A stretch of 64,000 nucleotides of DNA from Acuticoccus mangrovi (GCF_016411865.1 NZ_JAEKJA010000015.1:62001-126000); one strand, 5' to 3'. Counted from the stretch's first letter, positions 8,492 through 17,867 are shown. The notes: a model not told the origin generated them from the letters alone. Made by a program: numbers and translations.

Positions 8492-9534
8492 GCCTCACCT
8501 TCGTGGTCTCGCTGATCCAGGACGTCGCCGTGCTCGCCCCGCTCGTGCGCCGCGCGGCGGGGCGCGACGTCGCCTTCCTGGTCGCCGACCGCCTCGCCGA
8601 GCAGCCGAGTGCGGCGGCGCGGGTGGCCGCCCTCGTGGGCGAGGCGCCGGTCCACGCCTTCGACCACACGACCGACGCCCTCATGGCGCTCAACGGGCGC
8701 CGCGGCCTCGTGATCCTCGCCTCGGAGTCGCGCTCGATCCACCACCGCCCGACCCACGCGCTGGCGGCGGCGCTGCCGTCCCGCTTCGTCTCGGCGACCC
8801 TGCAGCACGGCTACGAGTGCATCGGCTTCCTGCACAACCGGGCGCACGATCTCGGCCGCGCCGACGCGGGCTTCGCCGCCGACATCGTCTGCGGCTGGTT
8901 CGCCGCCGAGCGAATGCCGGACGTCCCCGCCGCCGACCGCGGCAAATTCATGACGACGGGCTCCACCCTCTTTCTCGACGAGGGTCCCGCGGACTGGCTC
9001 GACGCTCTGATGGCGGGCGCCTCCGCCCCCTCCCACAGCCGCACCGGCGGGCTGCTAGTGTGCGAAAATCTTCAGTCCGTGCGCCTTGCGGGGGCGCCGC
9101 GGGCGGCCTTCCTCGATGCGCTGACGGAGGTGGCGCGGCACCGTCCCGTCACCGTGCGGCCGCACCCGGCAGGACCCTTCGCCAAGGGGGAGATCGCACC
9201 CCCGCCGGGCGTGAAGCTCGATGGTCGGCCGGTTGAGACGGCCGATCTCGGCCTCTATCAGGCCGCCATCTCCGCCCCCTCCACCGTGCTCCTCGACCTG
9301 ATGCGCTACGACGTGCCGGTCGCCGTCTGGCGCGACGCCGACCACATCGTCGACGACAGCCTCTACGGCACGCTTCCGCGCGTGACGACGGCGGCCGACT
9401 GGCTCGCCTTCGCCGACGCCGCCGAGGACGCCGCCCTCATCGAACGGCAGCGCGCCTTCATCCGCGGCCTCGGCTTCCCCGCCGACACGCGCGGCCGCTT
9501 CGACGCCCTCCTCGCCTTCGGCGAGACGGGCTGA
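8488..9534 (+). CDS. Glycan-cluster protein, capsule/GT-B-like, function unassigned
   Basis: A 348-residue protein, last in the four-gene overlapping run; its ATG overlaps the previous stop as ATGA. VTVRPHPAGPF and a late SAPSTVLLDLMRYDVPV segment resemble the HPHP-like and S/T-rich donor-site motifs of polysialyltransferase, CDP-glycerol transferase and capsule (Kps-type) GT-B families. The N-terminal half (MSLTFVVSLIQDVAVLAPL) would form the first Rossmann domain. LQHGYECIGF near residue 107 resembles the loop preceding the donor site in these families. Transfer or modification of a surface glycan is inferred only. Confidence 0.55.
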   Translation: MSLTFVVSLIQDVAVLAPLVRRAAGRDVAFLVADRLAEQPSAAARVAALVGEAPVHAFDHTTDALMALNGRRGLVILASESRSIHHRPTHALAAALPSRFVSATLQHGYECIGFLHNRAHDLGRADAGFAADIVCGWFAAERMPDVPAADRGKFMTTGSTLFLDEGPADWLDALMAGASAPSHSRTGGLLVCENLQSVRLAGAPRAAFLDALTEVARHRPVTVRPHPAGPFAKGEIAPPPGVKLDGRPVETADLGLYQAAISAPSTVLLDLMRYDVPVAVWRDADHIVDDSLYGTLPRVTTAADWLAFADAAEDAALIERQRAFIRGLGFPADTRGRFDALLAFGETG

Positions 9535-9590
9535 GGGCCCGGCGCCCCGGCCCGGCGTCCCGGCCCAGCGCCCAGGAGGCCCCGACCGCC

Positions 9591-10466
9591 TCAGGCGAAG
9601 TAGGCCGGCTGATCGAGGTCGCTCAACAGGCCCGGCTCGGTCGGCGCGAAACCGACGCGCTCCCGCGTCAAGGCGCTCGACGCGGGCATATCGGCACCGG
9701 CGAAGTCGGCGAACCAACCGAAATGCTCCGCCGGACGCGATTCCACCGGCACGCCGAGCCGCTTGCCGATGACGGCGGCGATCTCCTTGAAGGCGATCCC
9801 CTCCTCGGCGACGGCGTGATAGACGGCGGCCGGAAGCCCGGCCTCGAGGGCGAGACGATAAAGCCGCCCGGCATCGTTGCGGTGGACTGCGGGCCAGCGG
9901 TTCAGCCCCTCGCCGATATAGGCGGATACCCCCGTCTCGCGGGCCATGCGGATGAGGATCGGCACGAAGCCGTGGTCGCCGACGCCGTGGACCGAGGGCG
10001 CGAGGCGCATCGTCGCGGCGCGCACGCCGCGCTCGGCGAGAGCTTGCGCCGTCGGCTCCGACCGACGCGGATGGGCCGGGTCGACCCGCACCGGATCCTC
10101 TTCGCTCACCACGCGGCCCGGCGCGATCATCGCCAATCCGGACGTCACGAGCAGCGGCTTGTCGGAGCCTTCGAGCGCCGCCCCCATCGCCTCGATCGCA
10201 CGCCGATCCTCCTCGCAGTTCGCCGCGAATTTCGTGAAGTCGTGGTTGAAGGCGGTGTGGATCACCGCGTCGGCGGCAGCCGCGGAGCGGTGCAGAAGGT
10301 CGAGGTCGCCGAGGGTGCCGGAGACGACGGTGGCGCCCTTCTCGGCGAGGGCGGCGGCTTTCTCCGGCGAGCGCGCCAGCCCGCTCACGCGATGGCCGGC
10401 GCCGAGCAGCTCGCCGACGACGACCGTGCCGACCCACCCCGTCGCCCCGGTTACGAACACATGCAT
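9591..10466 (-). CDS. NAD(P)-dependent epimerase/dehydratase-type SDR
   Basis: A 291-residue extended/atypical short-chain dehydrogenase. The start is MHVFVTGATGWVG, with the dinucleotide-binding TGxxGxxG at residues 7-14. The conventional active-site YxxxK is not obvious, which is typical of the atypical NmrA/3-beta-HSD-like branch. The ATG at 10466 is supported by GGAGAA seven bases upstream; a longer frame from 10517 lacks such a site. The gene diverges from an MmyB-type regulator across a 91-bp region containing a dyad, an arrangement often seen when the regulator controls its neighbour. The substrate is unknown. Confidence 0.85.
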   Translation of the reverse strand: MHVFVTGATGWVGTVVVGELLGAGHRVSGLARSPEKAAALAEKGATVVSGTLGDLDLLHRSAAAADAVIHTAFNHDFTKFAANCEEDRRAIEAMGAALEGSDKPLLVTSGLAMIAPGRVVSEEDPVRVDPAHPRRSEPTAQALAERGVRAATMRLAPSVHGVGDHGFVPILIRMARETGVSAYIGEGLNRWPAVHRNDAGRLYRLALEAGLPAAVYHAVAEEGIAFKEIAAVIGKRLGVPVESRPAEHFGWFADFAGADMPASSALTRERVGFAPTEPGLLSDLDQPAYFA

Positions 10467-10535
10467 CGTGCAGTTCTCCATTGGTCTGGCGAACCACTTC
10501 GGTGCATGTCCTATCATGTTAAAGTCGTGAGATTA

Positions 10536-10548
10536 TCCTAGTATAGGA
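10536..10548. promoter_or_regulatory. Inverted repeat in divergent SDR/regulator promoter region
   Basis: TCCTA-GTA-TAGGA is a perfect dyad with five-base arms. Its right arm overlaps the ribosome binding site AGGAG (10545-10549) of the downstream regulator gene. A further TCCTAT occurs at 10509-10514. The position would suit an autoregulatory operator controlling both divergent genes; this is inference. Confidence 0.4.
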
Positions 10549-10557
10549 GCCAACAGG

Positions 10558-11463
10558 ATGGCCGCCCCGTCCAACGTCCCCTCCAACGCCTCGTCCGACA
10601 GCGCCTCGCTCGGCGCCTATCTGAGGGACCGCCGCCTCCGGCTCGATCCGATGGCGTTGGGCTTTCCCGCCGCGCGGCGGCGCACGCCGGGTCTGCGGCG
10701 GGAGGAGGTGGCGCAGCGCGCCAACATCAGCGCCACCTGGTACACCTGGCTGGAGCAGGGGCGCGGCGGCGCCCCCTCGGCGGACGTGCTCGATCGGATC
10801 GCCCGCGCCCTGATGCTGACCGAGGTCGAGCGCGAGCACGTCTTCATCCTGGGTCTCGGCCGCGTGCCGGAGATCCGCCACCAGTCCCCGGCGGGCATCA
10901 CACCTCGGCTTCAGCGGGTGCTCGACACGCTCGATGCCTGCCCGGCGATCGTCAAGACGGCGACGTGGGACATCCTCGCCTGGAACCGTGCCGCGGCCGC
11001 CGTTCTGACCGACTACGACGCCCTGCCCCCCAAGGAGCGCAACGTGCTGCGGCTGATGTTCACGAGCCCGCAAGTGCGGGCGGCGAACCCCGATTGGGAG
11101 AGCGTCGCGCGGTTCGTGGTGGCCGTCTTCCGGGCGGACTCGGCGCGGGCGGGCGCGGTGTCGGCCATGGAGGCGCTCGCCGAGGAGCTCTGCCGGGAGA
11201 GCCCCGAATTCGCCGCGATGTGGCGCGAGCACGACGTGCGCGGCTTCGGCGAGGGCGTGAAGCGCCTGCGCCACCCCGTGCTCGGCGAGCTCGCGCTCGA
11301 ATATTCGGCCTTCGCCGTCGACGGCCGGGCCGACCTCGCGATGCTCGTCTATAACCCCCTCCACGCCGAGGACCGAGACCGCATCCGCACGCTCGCCGCC
11401 AAAATGACGCCCTCCTCCCCACCCGTCGCAGCCGGCGACACCACGGCGACGGACGAGCGATGA
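10558..11463 (+). CDS. Helix-turn-helix transcriptional regulator, MmyB-like
   Basis: A 301-residue regulator with an N-terminal XRE-type HTH at about residues 18-80 (TPGLRREEVAQRANIS then WYTWLEQGR). The long C-terminal MmyB-like ligand-binding domain begins near PRLQRVLDTLD and includes DILAWNRAAAAVL. Family members bind DNA as dimers and are thought to sense fatty-acid-like or other hydrophobic ligands through the C-terminal PAS-like domain. The ATG at 10558 has AGGAG eight bases upstream. It diverges from an SDR gene, the probable target. The last ~20 residues are low complexity. Confidence 0.9.
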   Translation: MAAPSNVPSNASSDSASLGAYLRDRRLRLDPMALGFPAARRRTPGLRREEVAQRANISATWYTWLEQGRGGAPSADVLDRIARALMLTEVEREHVFILGLGRVPEIRHQSPAGITPRLQRVLDTLDACPAIVKTATWDILAWNRAAAAVLTDYDALPPKERNVLRLMFTSPQVRAANPDWESVARFVVAVFRADSARAGAVSAMEALAEELCRESPEFAAMWREHDVRGFGEGVKRLRHPVLGELALEYSAFAVDGRADLAMLVYNPLHAEDRDRIRTLAAKMTPSSPPVAAGDTTATDER

Positions 11464-11535
11464 CGTCTGCGACAGGACGACACCAACGCCGTTCGGGCGG
11501 ACCGATCCCCGTCTTCGGCAGCGGCCTGCGGCAAG

Positions 11536-11559
11536 GGGCGGGCGGTGGGGCGCCCGCCC
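11536..11559. terminator. GC hairpin between convergent regulator and transaminase genes
   Basis: GGGCGGGCG (11536-11544) and CGCCCGCCC (11551-11559) form a perfect nine-base stem with a six-base loop. It lies just downstream of the transaminase stop and within the 103-bp space between two convergent genes. There is no T-tract, so factor-independent termination is uncertain. Confidence 0.45.
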
Positions 11560-11566
11560 GGGGGCG

Positions 11567-12889
11567 CTATTCGATGGCGTCGATGACCGTCTCGAGCGTC
11601 GAGAACATGGTCTCGATCTCCTCCTCCGAGACGATGAGCGGCGGCGACAGGGCGATGATGTCGCCGGTGACGCGCACCATCAGCTCGGCCTCGAAGGCGC
11701 GCTCGATCACCTCGTAGCCGCGGGCGCCCGGAGCCCCGTCGCGCGGCGCGAGCTCGATGGCGCCGACGAGACCGAGATTGCGGATGTCGATCACGTTGCG
11801 ACGGTCGCGCAGGCGATGGATGCGCTCCTCCCAGAGCGGGGCGAGCGAGGCGGCGCGGGCGAAAAGATCCTCCTCGGCGTAGACGTCGAGCGTCGCAAGG
11901 GCCGCGGCGCAGGCGAGCGGGTGACCCGAATAGGTGTAGCCGTGGAAGAACTCGATGCCGACATCGGCATTCTCGAGCACCGTCTCGTAGATCGCGTGGG
12001 AGGCCACCGCCGCGCCCATCGGCACCACCGCGTTGGTGAGGCCCTTGGCGAGGGTCATGATGTCGGGCGTCACGCCGAAATAGTCGGCCGCCGTCGCCGT
12101 GCCGAGACGGCCGAAGGCGGTGATCACCTCGTCGAAGATCAGGAGGATGCCGTACTTGTCGGCGATCTCGCGCAGCCGCGCGAGGTAGCCCTCGGGCGGC
12201 AGGAGCACGCCGGTCGAGCCCGCCATCGGCTCCACGATCACCGCCGCGATGGTGGAGGCGTCGTGAAGCGCGATGAGGCGCTCCAGATCGTCGGCGAGCT
12301 CCTTGCCGTGCGCCGGGCAGCCGCGCGAGAAGGCGTTCTCGGGCAGGTGGGTGTGGCGCATGTGGGCGACGGGCTGCACCTGCGCACCGAAGGCGAGACG
12401 GTTCTTGGCGATGCCGCCGACCGCCATGCCGCCGAAGCCGGAGCCGTGATAGCTGCGCTCGCGCCCGATGAAGCGGATGCGCTGACCCTCGCCGCGGGCG
12501 CGGTGGTAGGCGAGCGCGATCTTCATCGCGCTGTCGGCCGCCTCCGAGCCGGAGTTGGTGAAGAACACGTGGTCGAGCCCGGCCGGGAAGAGCTGCGCGA
12601 GGCGAGCGGCGAGCGTGAAGGCCGCCGGGTGGCCGTACTGGAAGGTGGGCGCGAAATCGAGCTCGGCGACCTGCCGCTGCACCGCCTCCACGATCTTCGG
12701 TCGGGCGTGGCCGGCGTTGACGCACCAAAGGCCTGCCGTCCCATCGAGGATACGGCGGCCGTCGTCGGTGACGTAGTGCATGTCCTTGGCCGACACGCAC
12801 AGGCGTGGCGATGCCTTGAAGGCGCGGTTCGCCGTATAGGGCATCCAGAAGCTGGCGAGATCGTTGGGGCGGTTGACGCGGGCGTCCAT
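11567..12889 (-). CDS. Class III aminotransferase, omega-amino acid:pyruvate type
   Basis: A 440-residue PLP enzyme. The Schiff-base lysine is Lys282 in TLAKGLTNA, the PLP-ring aspartate is Asp253 in IFDEVITAFGRLG, and TNSGSEAADSAMK (111-123) binds the phosphate group. The N-terminal FWMPYTANR motif is typical of beta-alanine:pyruvate and other omega-amino acid:pyruvate transaminases, which move an amino group from beta-alanine or amines to pyruvate. The start at 12889 (MDARVNRP) is preferred because the open frame beyond it has no family sequence. Ribokinase lies upstream on the same strand after a 77-bp gap. Substrate assignment within the class is inferred. Confidence 0.92.
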   Translation of the reverse strand: MDARVNRPNDLASFWMPYTANRAFKASPRLCVSAKDMHYVTDDGRRILDGTAGLWCVNAGHARPKIVEAVQRQVAELDFAPTFQYGHPAAFTLAARLAQLFPAGLDHVFFTNSGSEAADSAMKIALAYHRARGEGQRIRFIGRERSYHGSGFGGMAVGGIAKNRLAFGAQVQPVAHMRHTHLPENAFSRGCPAHGKELADDLERLIALHDASTIAAVIVEPMAGSTGVLLPPEGYLARLREIADKYGILLIFDEVITAFGRLGTATAADYFGVTPDIMTLAKGLTNAVVPMGAAVASHAIYETVLENADVGIEFFHGYTYSGHPLACAAALATLDVYAEEDLFARAASLAPLWEERIHRLRDRRNVIDIRNLGLVGAIELAPRDGAPGARGYEVIERAFEAELMVRVTGDIIALSPPLIVSEEEIETMFSTLETVIDAIE

Positions 12890-12966
12890 GGGCACTCTCG
12901 AGCGTTCGTGGGCCGCTATGGCGTGAGCGGCCGGACTGGTGTCAATCCGGCCCTCATAGCATCCGC

Positions 12967-13926
12967 TTAGGCCGGCGTCAGCGGTGGACTTAGCGAAACC
13001 CGTGCCAACGTGTCGTCCACCGTGAGATGGGGCCGGTCCTCCTCGTGGGTGGCGACGAGGGTGGCGGCGGCGGCGCTCGCGTAGATCACCGCATCGCCGA
13101 GGTCGAATCCGGCGGCGAGACGCACCGCGAGCGCGCCGCAGAAGGCGTCGCCGGCCCCATGGGTGGAGGCGACGCGGATCTCGTGGGCGGCGAGCGTCGC
13201 GACGCGGCCCTCGCCGGCGATGGCGAGGCCGTCCTCTCCCGCCGTCACCACCACCGACGGGGCGCGGGGCGCGAGCGCCCGGGCGGCGGCCTCGGCGCTT
13301 GCGAGATCGATCACCGGCGCGGCACCGAAGCCCTCCGCCTCGATGGCGTTCACCACCAGGATGTCGGTGAGCGTCAGCATCCTGTCGTCCACCTCCTGCA
13401 CCGGGGCGGCGTTCCAGATGACGCGGCAGCCGGCCGCCCGCGCCACCTCGGCGGCGGCGACGTTCGCCTCCATCGGCGTCTCGTTCTGAAGGAGGAGCAC
13501 GGCGGCCCCTTCGATCGCCCGACGGGCGGCACCACTGATCGAATCGCGCTCCAGCGCCGCGTTGGCGCCCGGCACGAACACGCCGCGATAGTCGCCGCTC
13601 TCGTCGAACAGCGCGACGGTGAGGCCGGAGACGCCGTCGGCGGAGCGCAGCACGCAGCCGGCGTCCACCCCTTGCGCCTTGAGGTTCGCAACCAGCGCAT
13701 CGCCGAGCTGGTCGGCGCCGACGCGGCCGATCATCGACACGGTCGCGCCATGGCGGGCGGCCTCGATCGCCTGATTGCCGCCCTTGCCGCCGCACTTCGG
13801 CGCCCAGCTGCGCGCCGGCGAGGTCTCGCCCATGCGCGGCACCGAGGCGCCGCTGACGAGGATATCGTAGTTGAGACTCCCCACCACGGCGATGCGCGGG
13901 GGAGCGTTTCGAGGGTCGTCGCTCAT
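12967..13926 (-). CDS. rbsK: Ribokinase (PfkB family)
   Basis: A 319-residue PfkB-family sugar kinase that would phosphorylate ribose at C5 with ATP. VVGSLNYDILV near the N-terminus and CGGKGGNQA at about residues 45-53 are the ribokinase-type first signature. THGAGDAFCGAL near residue 260 is the second, with the catalytic base Asp in GAGD. The acidic/threonine residue that usually starts this motif as DT is ST here. LQNETPMEANV matches ribokinase rather than fructokinase. ATG at 13926 with GGAG upstream. No ribose transporter adjoins it, so ribose may come from nucleoside turnover. Confidence 0.85.
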   Translation of the reverse strand: MSDDPRNAPPRIAVVGSLNYDILVSGASVPRMGETSPARSWAPKCGGKGGNQAIEAARHGATVSMIGRVGADQLGDALVANLKAQGVDAGCVLRSADGVSGLTVALFDESGDYRGVFVPGANAALERDSISGAARRAIEGAAVLLLQNETPMEANVAAAEVARAAGCRVIWNAAPVQEVDDRMLTLTDILVVNAIEAEGFGAAPVIDLASAEAAARALAPRAPSVVVTAGEDGLAIAGEGRVATLAAHEIRVASTHGAGDAFCGALAVRLAAGFDLGDAVIYASAAAATLVATHEEDRPHLTVDDTLARVSLSPPLTPA

Positions 13927-14041
13927 GGCGCGACATTCTCCTCTCGGAGGGTCGCAGTCAACGCGGCCACCCCATCAAGCCGTTGGAAAAACAGCCGGCC
14001 TCGCGCGGCCCTTCGCCACCCGGAGAGCCCGAGCCACGCCG

Positions 14042-14998
14042 TCAGCGCACGGTGATGGTCTTCTCCATCACATCCACCGTGACGCCGTCCCGCCTCACCT
14101 CGTAGCGCACGGTGTAGTCGCCCGGCGCGAGGCCGCCGCGGGTCCTGCGGCCGGCAAAGCGCATCGACTGGGCCTTGTCGCCGGCGACCGGCGCAGTGTC
14201 GTCGATGGAAACGCCCGGCCCCTCCACCACGATGCGCTGCTCGTCGCCCTCTTCGAGGCCGATCGCGAGGCCGTAGCCCACGATCGCTCCGGCCCCGGCG
14301 GCGAGCGTCTCGCCCATCGCGTCGGCTTCGATCATCGGAATGGTGACGGGGCCGTCGTGGAAGCCCACCGTCAGGACGTGGGTGGGGCCGACCGCCTCGA
14401 GCGCGGCGTCGGTCTCCTCGTCCCAGAGCGGGGTTCCGGGTGCGCCGCAGGCGGCCTCGCCCATCACTGCGCCGGTGAACGGGTCGACCACGTTCCTGCC
14501 ATCCATGAACTGGACGTGGACGTGATGGAACTCCGCCATACCCGACGCGCCGATCACGCCGAGCCGATCGCCCTTCGCCACCCGCTCGCCCGGGCGCACC
14601 GCCACCGAGCCGGGCGTCAGATGGCAATATTGGCTGGTGAAGCCGCCGCCGTGGTCGATGACGATGCCGTTGCCGCACGCCCGGTCGGACGGAACGTCGA
14701 TCGGGGCGTCGAAACGCTGGTCGGGCACCCCGTCGCGCACGCGCAAGACGGTGCCGTCGGCGGGAGCGAGCACGTCGACGCGGGCGCCGGGGGGAACGCG
14801 GAAGTCGGTGCCCTTGTGGCCCTCGCTCGACATGTGGCCGCAGCGATAGTCGGCGACCCCCTCGCCTGGATCGACGTCGACATATTTCTGCACGAAGCAG
14901 GTCTTGCCGGGCACGCAGTCGACCGGGAGCGACAGGGAGGGCGGCGCCGCGTCGGCGGGCGTCGCGAGGAGGACGAGGAGAAGGAGCGCGCCCCTCAT
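14042..14998 (-). CDS. Secreted M23-family metallopeptidase
   Basis: A 318-residue exported protein. [17 protein letters not shown] is a signal peptide. The LytM/M23 zinc site is visible: GHKGTDFRV (first His and Asp, about residues 61-65) and HHVHV (about 157-161), with [10 protein letters not shown] between. Such enzymes cleave peptide cross-links in peptidoglycan or act as activators of amidases. After about residue 190 comes a beta-rich C-terminal region ending in DYTVRYEV, unlike the catalytic domain and possibly for binding. The start overlaps the mtnA stop as ATGA, so it may be translationally coupled to that unrelated gene. Confidence 0.88.
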   Translation of the reverse strand: MRGALLLLVLLATPADAAPPSLSLPVDCVPGKTCFVQKYVDVDPGEGVADYRCGHMSSEGHKGTDFRVPPGARVDVLAPADGTVLRVRDGVPDQRFDAPIDVPSDRACGNGIVIDHGGGFTSQYCHLTPGSVAVRPGERVAKGDRLGVIGASGMAEFHHVHVQFMDGRNVVDPFTGAVMGEAACGAPGTPLWDEETDAALEAVGPTHVLTVGFHDGPVTIPMIEADAMGETLAAGAGAIVGYGLAIGLEEGDEQRIVVEGPGVSIDDTAPVAGDKAQSMRFAGRRTRGGLAPGDYTVRYEVRRDGVTVDVMEKTITVR

Positions 14999-16086
14999 GC
15001 GGCGAGCGTGCCGCCGAACACGGCCTTCAGTTCGCCCGGCCGGAACACGCCGCGCTCGGTGACGAGGGCGGTGACGAGGCGCGCCGGGGTGACGTCGAAG
15101 GCGGGGTTCGCCGCGGGCGTGCCGGGCGGGGCGATCCGCACCGTCTCGATACGGCCGTCGGCGGTGCGTCCGGCAAGCTCGGTCACCTCGGCCGCGTCGC
15201 GCTCCTCGATGGGCACCTCGTCGCCACTTCCGAGCGAAAGGTCGAGCGTCGGCGACGGCAGCGCCACGTAGAAGGGCACGCCGTTGTCGTGGGCGGCGAG
15301 CGCCTTCAGGTAGGTGCCGATCTTGTTGCAGACGTCGCCGTTCGCCGCGGTGCGGTCGGTGCCGACGATGCAGAGATCCACCATGTCGCGCCGCATCAGG
15401 TGGCCGCCGGCATTGTCGGCGACGAGGGTGTGCGGGACGCCGGCCTCGCCGAGCTCCCAGGCGGTGAGCGAGGCGCCCTGATTGCGCGGCCGCGTCTCGT
15501 CCACGAACACGTGGACGGGAATGCCGGCGGCGTGCGCCTTGTAGATCGGCGCCGTCGCCGTACCCCAGCCGACGGTGGCGAGCCAGCCGGCATTGCAGTG
15601 GGTGAGGATGTTCACCGTGCCCCCGCGGGCGGCGTAGGCGGTCTCGACGAGGGCGAGGCCGTGGTCGCCGATCGCGGCATTGAGGGCGACGTCCTCGGCG
15701 GCGATCGCCTCCGCCTCGGCCCAGGCGAGCGCCGCCCGGTCGGCCGGCCCCGCCCCGGCGAGGCGCGCCATCATCCGCGTCAGCGCCCAGCCGAGATTGA
15801 CCGCCGTGGGGCGCGTTGCGAACAGCGTGTCGCGCGCTGTCCCGAGCCCGGCGTCGGAGGGATCGGCGTCGGCGGCGATCGCCATGCCGTAGGCCGCCGT
15901 CGCGCCGATGAGGGGCGCCCCGCGCACCCGCATCACCTTGATCGCCTCGGCGACGTCGGCGACCGTTCCCAGCCGACGCGTCGCGTAGCTGTGCGGCAGC
16001 AGGGTCTGATCGATGATCTCGACGCCTCCGTCGCCGGTCGCCCAGATGGTGCGGCGGGCGTTGCCTGCGGCGCGCGCGAGGGTCAC
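14995..16086 (-). CDS. mtnA: S-methyl-5-thioribose-1-phosphate isomerase
   Basis: A 363-residue member of the aIF2B-like isomerases. It converts methylthioribose 1-phosphate to methylthioribulose 1-phosphate in the methionine salvage pathway. The catalytic pair is present: Cys164 in THCNAG and Asp244 in [20 protein letters not shown] (54-68) is the conserved phosphate-site segment. It pairs functionally with MtnP (38913-39785), encoded 24 kb away. Upstream is a sugar-acid kinase gene after a 138-bp gap. The ATG at 16086 is taken as start. Length is normal for the family. Confidence 0.95.
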   Translation of the reverse strand: MTLARAAGNARRTIWATGDGGVEIIDQTLLPHSYATRRLGTVADVAEAIKVMRVRGAPLIGATAAYGMAIAADADPSDAGLGTARDTLFATRPTAVNLGWALTRMMARLAGAGPADRAALAWAEAEAIAAEDVALNAAIGDHGLALVETAYAARGGTVNILTHCNAGWLATVGWGTATAPIYKAHAAGIPVHVFVDETRPRNQGASLTAWELGEAGVPHTLVADNAGGHLMRRDMVDLCIVGTDRTAANGDVCNKIGTYLKALAAHDNGVPFYVALPSPTLDLSLGSGDEVPIEERDAAEVTELAGRTADGRIETVRIAPPGTPAANPAFDVTPARLVTALVTERGVFRPGELKAVFGGTLAA

Positions 16087-16224
16087 CGGAGGCTCTCCGA
16101 AGAAAGGGCTGCGGTCGGTCGGTCCATCGCTCTCCTCGCGTCCGTTGCCGCCTCTATAGCGCGTCGGGCCGGCGGGTGTCTTCCCTCCGAACTAACCCAC
16201 CGTCCGCACCTTGCGCAGGTCCGT

Positions 16225-17133
16225 TCAGGTCAGGGCGAGCGCGGCCTCGACGGCGGCGCGGGTCGGGATCGGCGCGATCGCCCCATATCCCTCCACCGAC
16301 AAGGAGGCGGCCGTGTTGGCGTAGTGGGCGGCCGCCGCGACGCTGCCGTCGCGCAGCCAGGCGGCGAGGAAGGAGCCGTCGAAGCAGTCGCCGGCGCCGC
16401 TCGCGTCGACCAGCGTGGTCGTGCGCGGCGGCACGTCGTAGAGGGCGTCGCCGTCGGCGACGAGCGCGCCCCCCTCCCCCAGGGTGAGCGCCACCACGGA
16501 GGGGCCGAGGCGCTGGTAGAAGGCGACGATCTCACGCGGGTCGTCGAGGCCGGTCAGGGCCTTGGCGTCGTCGAGGCCGGGCAGCGCGATGTCGACATAG
16601 GCCATCGCCCCGTGGATCACGGCGCGGGCGCGCTCCAGCGGCCAGAGCCGGCTGCGCAGGTTGAGGTCGTAGGCGACCTTCACGCCCGCCTCGCGCGCGA
16701 TCCGCATCGCGGCGAAGCAGGCGTCGGCGGCGCTCGCCGAGATCGCCTGGCTGATGCCCGAAAGATGCAGCACCTTCGCAGCGCGGATCGCCTCGGCGGG
16801 CACGTCCTCCGGCCGCATCAGGCTCGCCGCCGAGCCGGCCCGCCGGTAGGAGAAGACGTGGCCCCCTTCGCCGTGGTGGACGAAATAGATGCCGGTCGGA
16901 GCGTGGGGGTCGCAGGTGACGAAGTCCGTCGCGACCCCCTCCTCGGCCCAGAGACGCATCAGGCCGTCGCCGAACTCATCGGTGCCGATGCGGGCGATCA
17001 TCGCCGTTTCGGCGCCCTGCCGGGCCGCCGCGATCGCGACGTTGGAGGTATCGCCGCCGAAGCCTTCGAGCCACCGGCCGTCGGTCTGCTGGTTGAATTC
17101 GACGAGCGGCTCACCGAGCGCAACGATGTCCAT
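16225..17133 (-). CDS. kdgK: 2-keto-3-deoxygluconate kinase-like sugar kinase (PfkB family)
   Basis: A 302-residue PfkB kinase. The N-terminal MDIVALGEPLVEFNQ and FGGDTSNVAIAAAR are typical of KdgK-like enzymes, which phosphorylate 2-keto-3-deoxy-gluconate (or -galactonate) at C6. The catalytic motif is ASGAGDCFDG near residue 254. The start ATG overlaps the dgoA stop (TGATG), so the kinase and the aldolase that would use its product are translationally coupled. A second, structurally unrelated kinase (dgoK) sits two genes upstream, so the operon has two possible KDG/KDGal phosphorylation steps. Substrate preference cannot be read from sequence. Confidence 0.85.
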   Translation of the reverse strand: MDIVALGEPLVEFNQQTDGRWLEGFGGDTSNVAIAAARQGAETAMIARIGTDEFGDGLMRLWAEEGVATDFVTCDPHAPTGIYFVHHGEGGHVFSYRRAGSAASLMRPEDVPAEAIRAAKVLHLSGISQAISASAADACFAAMRIAREAGVKVAYDLNLRSRLWPLERARAVIHGAMAYVDIALPGLDDAKALTGLDDPREIVAFYQRLGPSVVALTLGEGGALVADGDALYDVPPRTTTLVDASGAGDCFDGSFLAAWLRDGSVAAAAHYANTAASLSVEGYGAIAPIPTRAAVEAALALT

Positions 17134-17756
17134 CAGGCGAGCGCCTTCGCGGCCTCGGCGAAGCGCTGGGCGTCGGCCGCCACCTCGGCGACGCTCTTGC
17201 CGGGCTTATAGAGAGCGGAGCCGATGCCGACGCCATTGGCGCCCCCGGCGATCCATTCGCCGATATTGCCGGCGTCGACGCCGCCGGTGACGATGAGGAT
17301 CGTCTCCTTGGGCAGCACCGCCCGCAGCGCCTTCACCACCTTGGGGCTCATGCCGTCGCCGGGGAAGAGCTTCAGCGCGTCGGCTCCCGCATCGAGGGCG
17401 CGGAAGGCCTCCGACGGGGTGAACACCCCGGGCACCGAGATGAGGCCGCACCGCTTCGTCGCCCGCACCACCTCCTCGTTGAGGTTGGGGGAGACGATGA
17501 TGGTGCCGCCGGCATCGGCGACGCGGGCGACGTCCTCGGCCTGGAGCACCGTGCCGGCGCCGACCACGGCGTCAGCGGAGAAGCGGTCGGCCTGCAGACG
17601 GATGGAGCGGAAGGGGTCGGGCGAGTTGAGCGGCACCTCCATGATGGGCACGTCGGCGGCGACGAGCGCCTCGCCGACGCCGACCGCCTCGTCGGGTGAA
17701 ATTCCGCGCAGGACCGCGACGATGGGCAACTTCGCCAACGCCTCTTGGAGTTCCAT
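17133..17756 (-). CDS. dgoA: 2-dehydro-3-deoxy-6-phosphogalactonate aldolase
   Basis: A 207-residue class I KDPG/KDPGal aldolase that splits the phosphorylated keto-deoxy acid into pyruvate and glyceraldehyde 3-phosphate. PIVAVLRGISPDEAV at the N-terminus and EVPLNSPDPFRSI (around residues 40-52) are characteristic of the galactonate-type (DgoA) branch. The Schiff-base lysine is in DALKLFPG near residue 128, and GAGTV and VTGGV line the active site. The start at 17756 has GGAAGG upstream; an open frame continuing to 17825 is not conserved. It lies between kdgK and dgoK. Confidence 0.92.
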   Translation of the reverse strand: MELQEALAKLPIVAVLRGISPDEAVGVGEALVAADVPIMEVPLNSPDPFRSIRLQADRFSADAVVGAGTVLQAEDVARVADAGGTIIVSPNLNEEVVRATKRCGLISVPGVFTPSEAFRALDAGADALKLFPGDGMSPKVVKALRAVLPKETILIVTGGVDAGNIGEWIAGGANGVGIGSALYKPGKSVAEVAADAQRFAEAAKALA

Positions 17757-17867
17757 GGCCGACCTTCCATTGACATCAAGGGGATCGCGGCTTTGCCGCC
17801 TCAGCACCTCTACCTGCCGCGCCACCGCGCCGGCGTCAACGCGGAGAGGACCGCCGCCGGGCCGCCG

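Noticed and set aside
7066-9534. Long in-frame extensions upstream of several plus-strand genes (7148 and 8488 genes, and 22698 back to 21093)
   Set aside because: The extensions translate other genes' DNA in shadow frames. Overlap-type starts (ATGA, TGATG) or Shine-Dalgarno sequences mark the real starts.
9535-9590. GC-rich near-repeats (GGCCCGGC-type) between convergent genes as a terminator
   Set aside because: The units are direct rather than inverted repeats and no consistent stem-loop with a T-tract was found.
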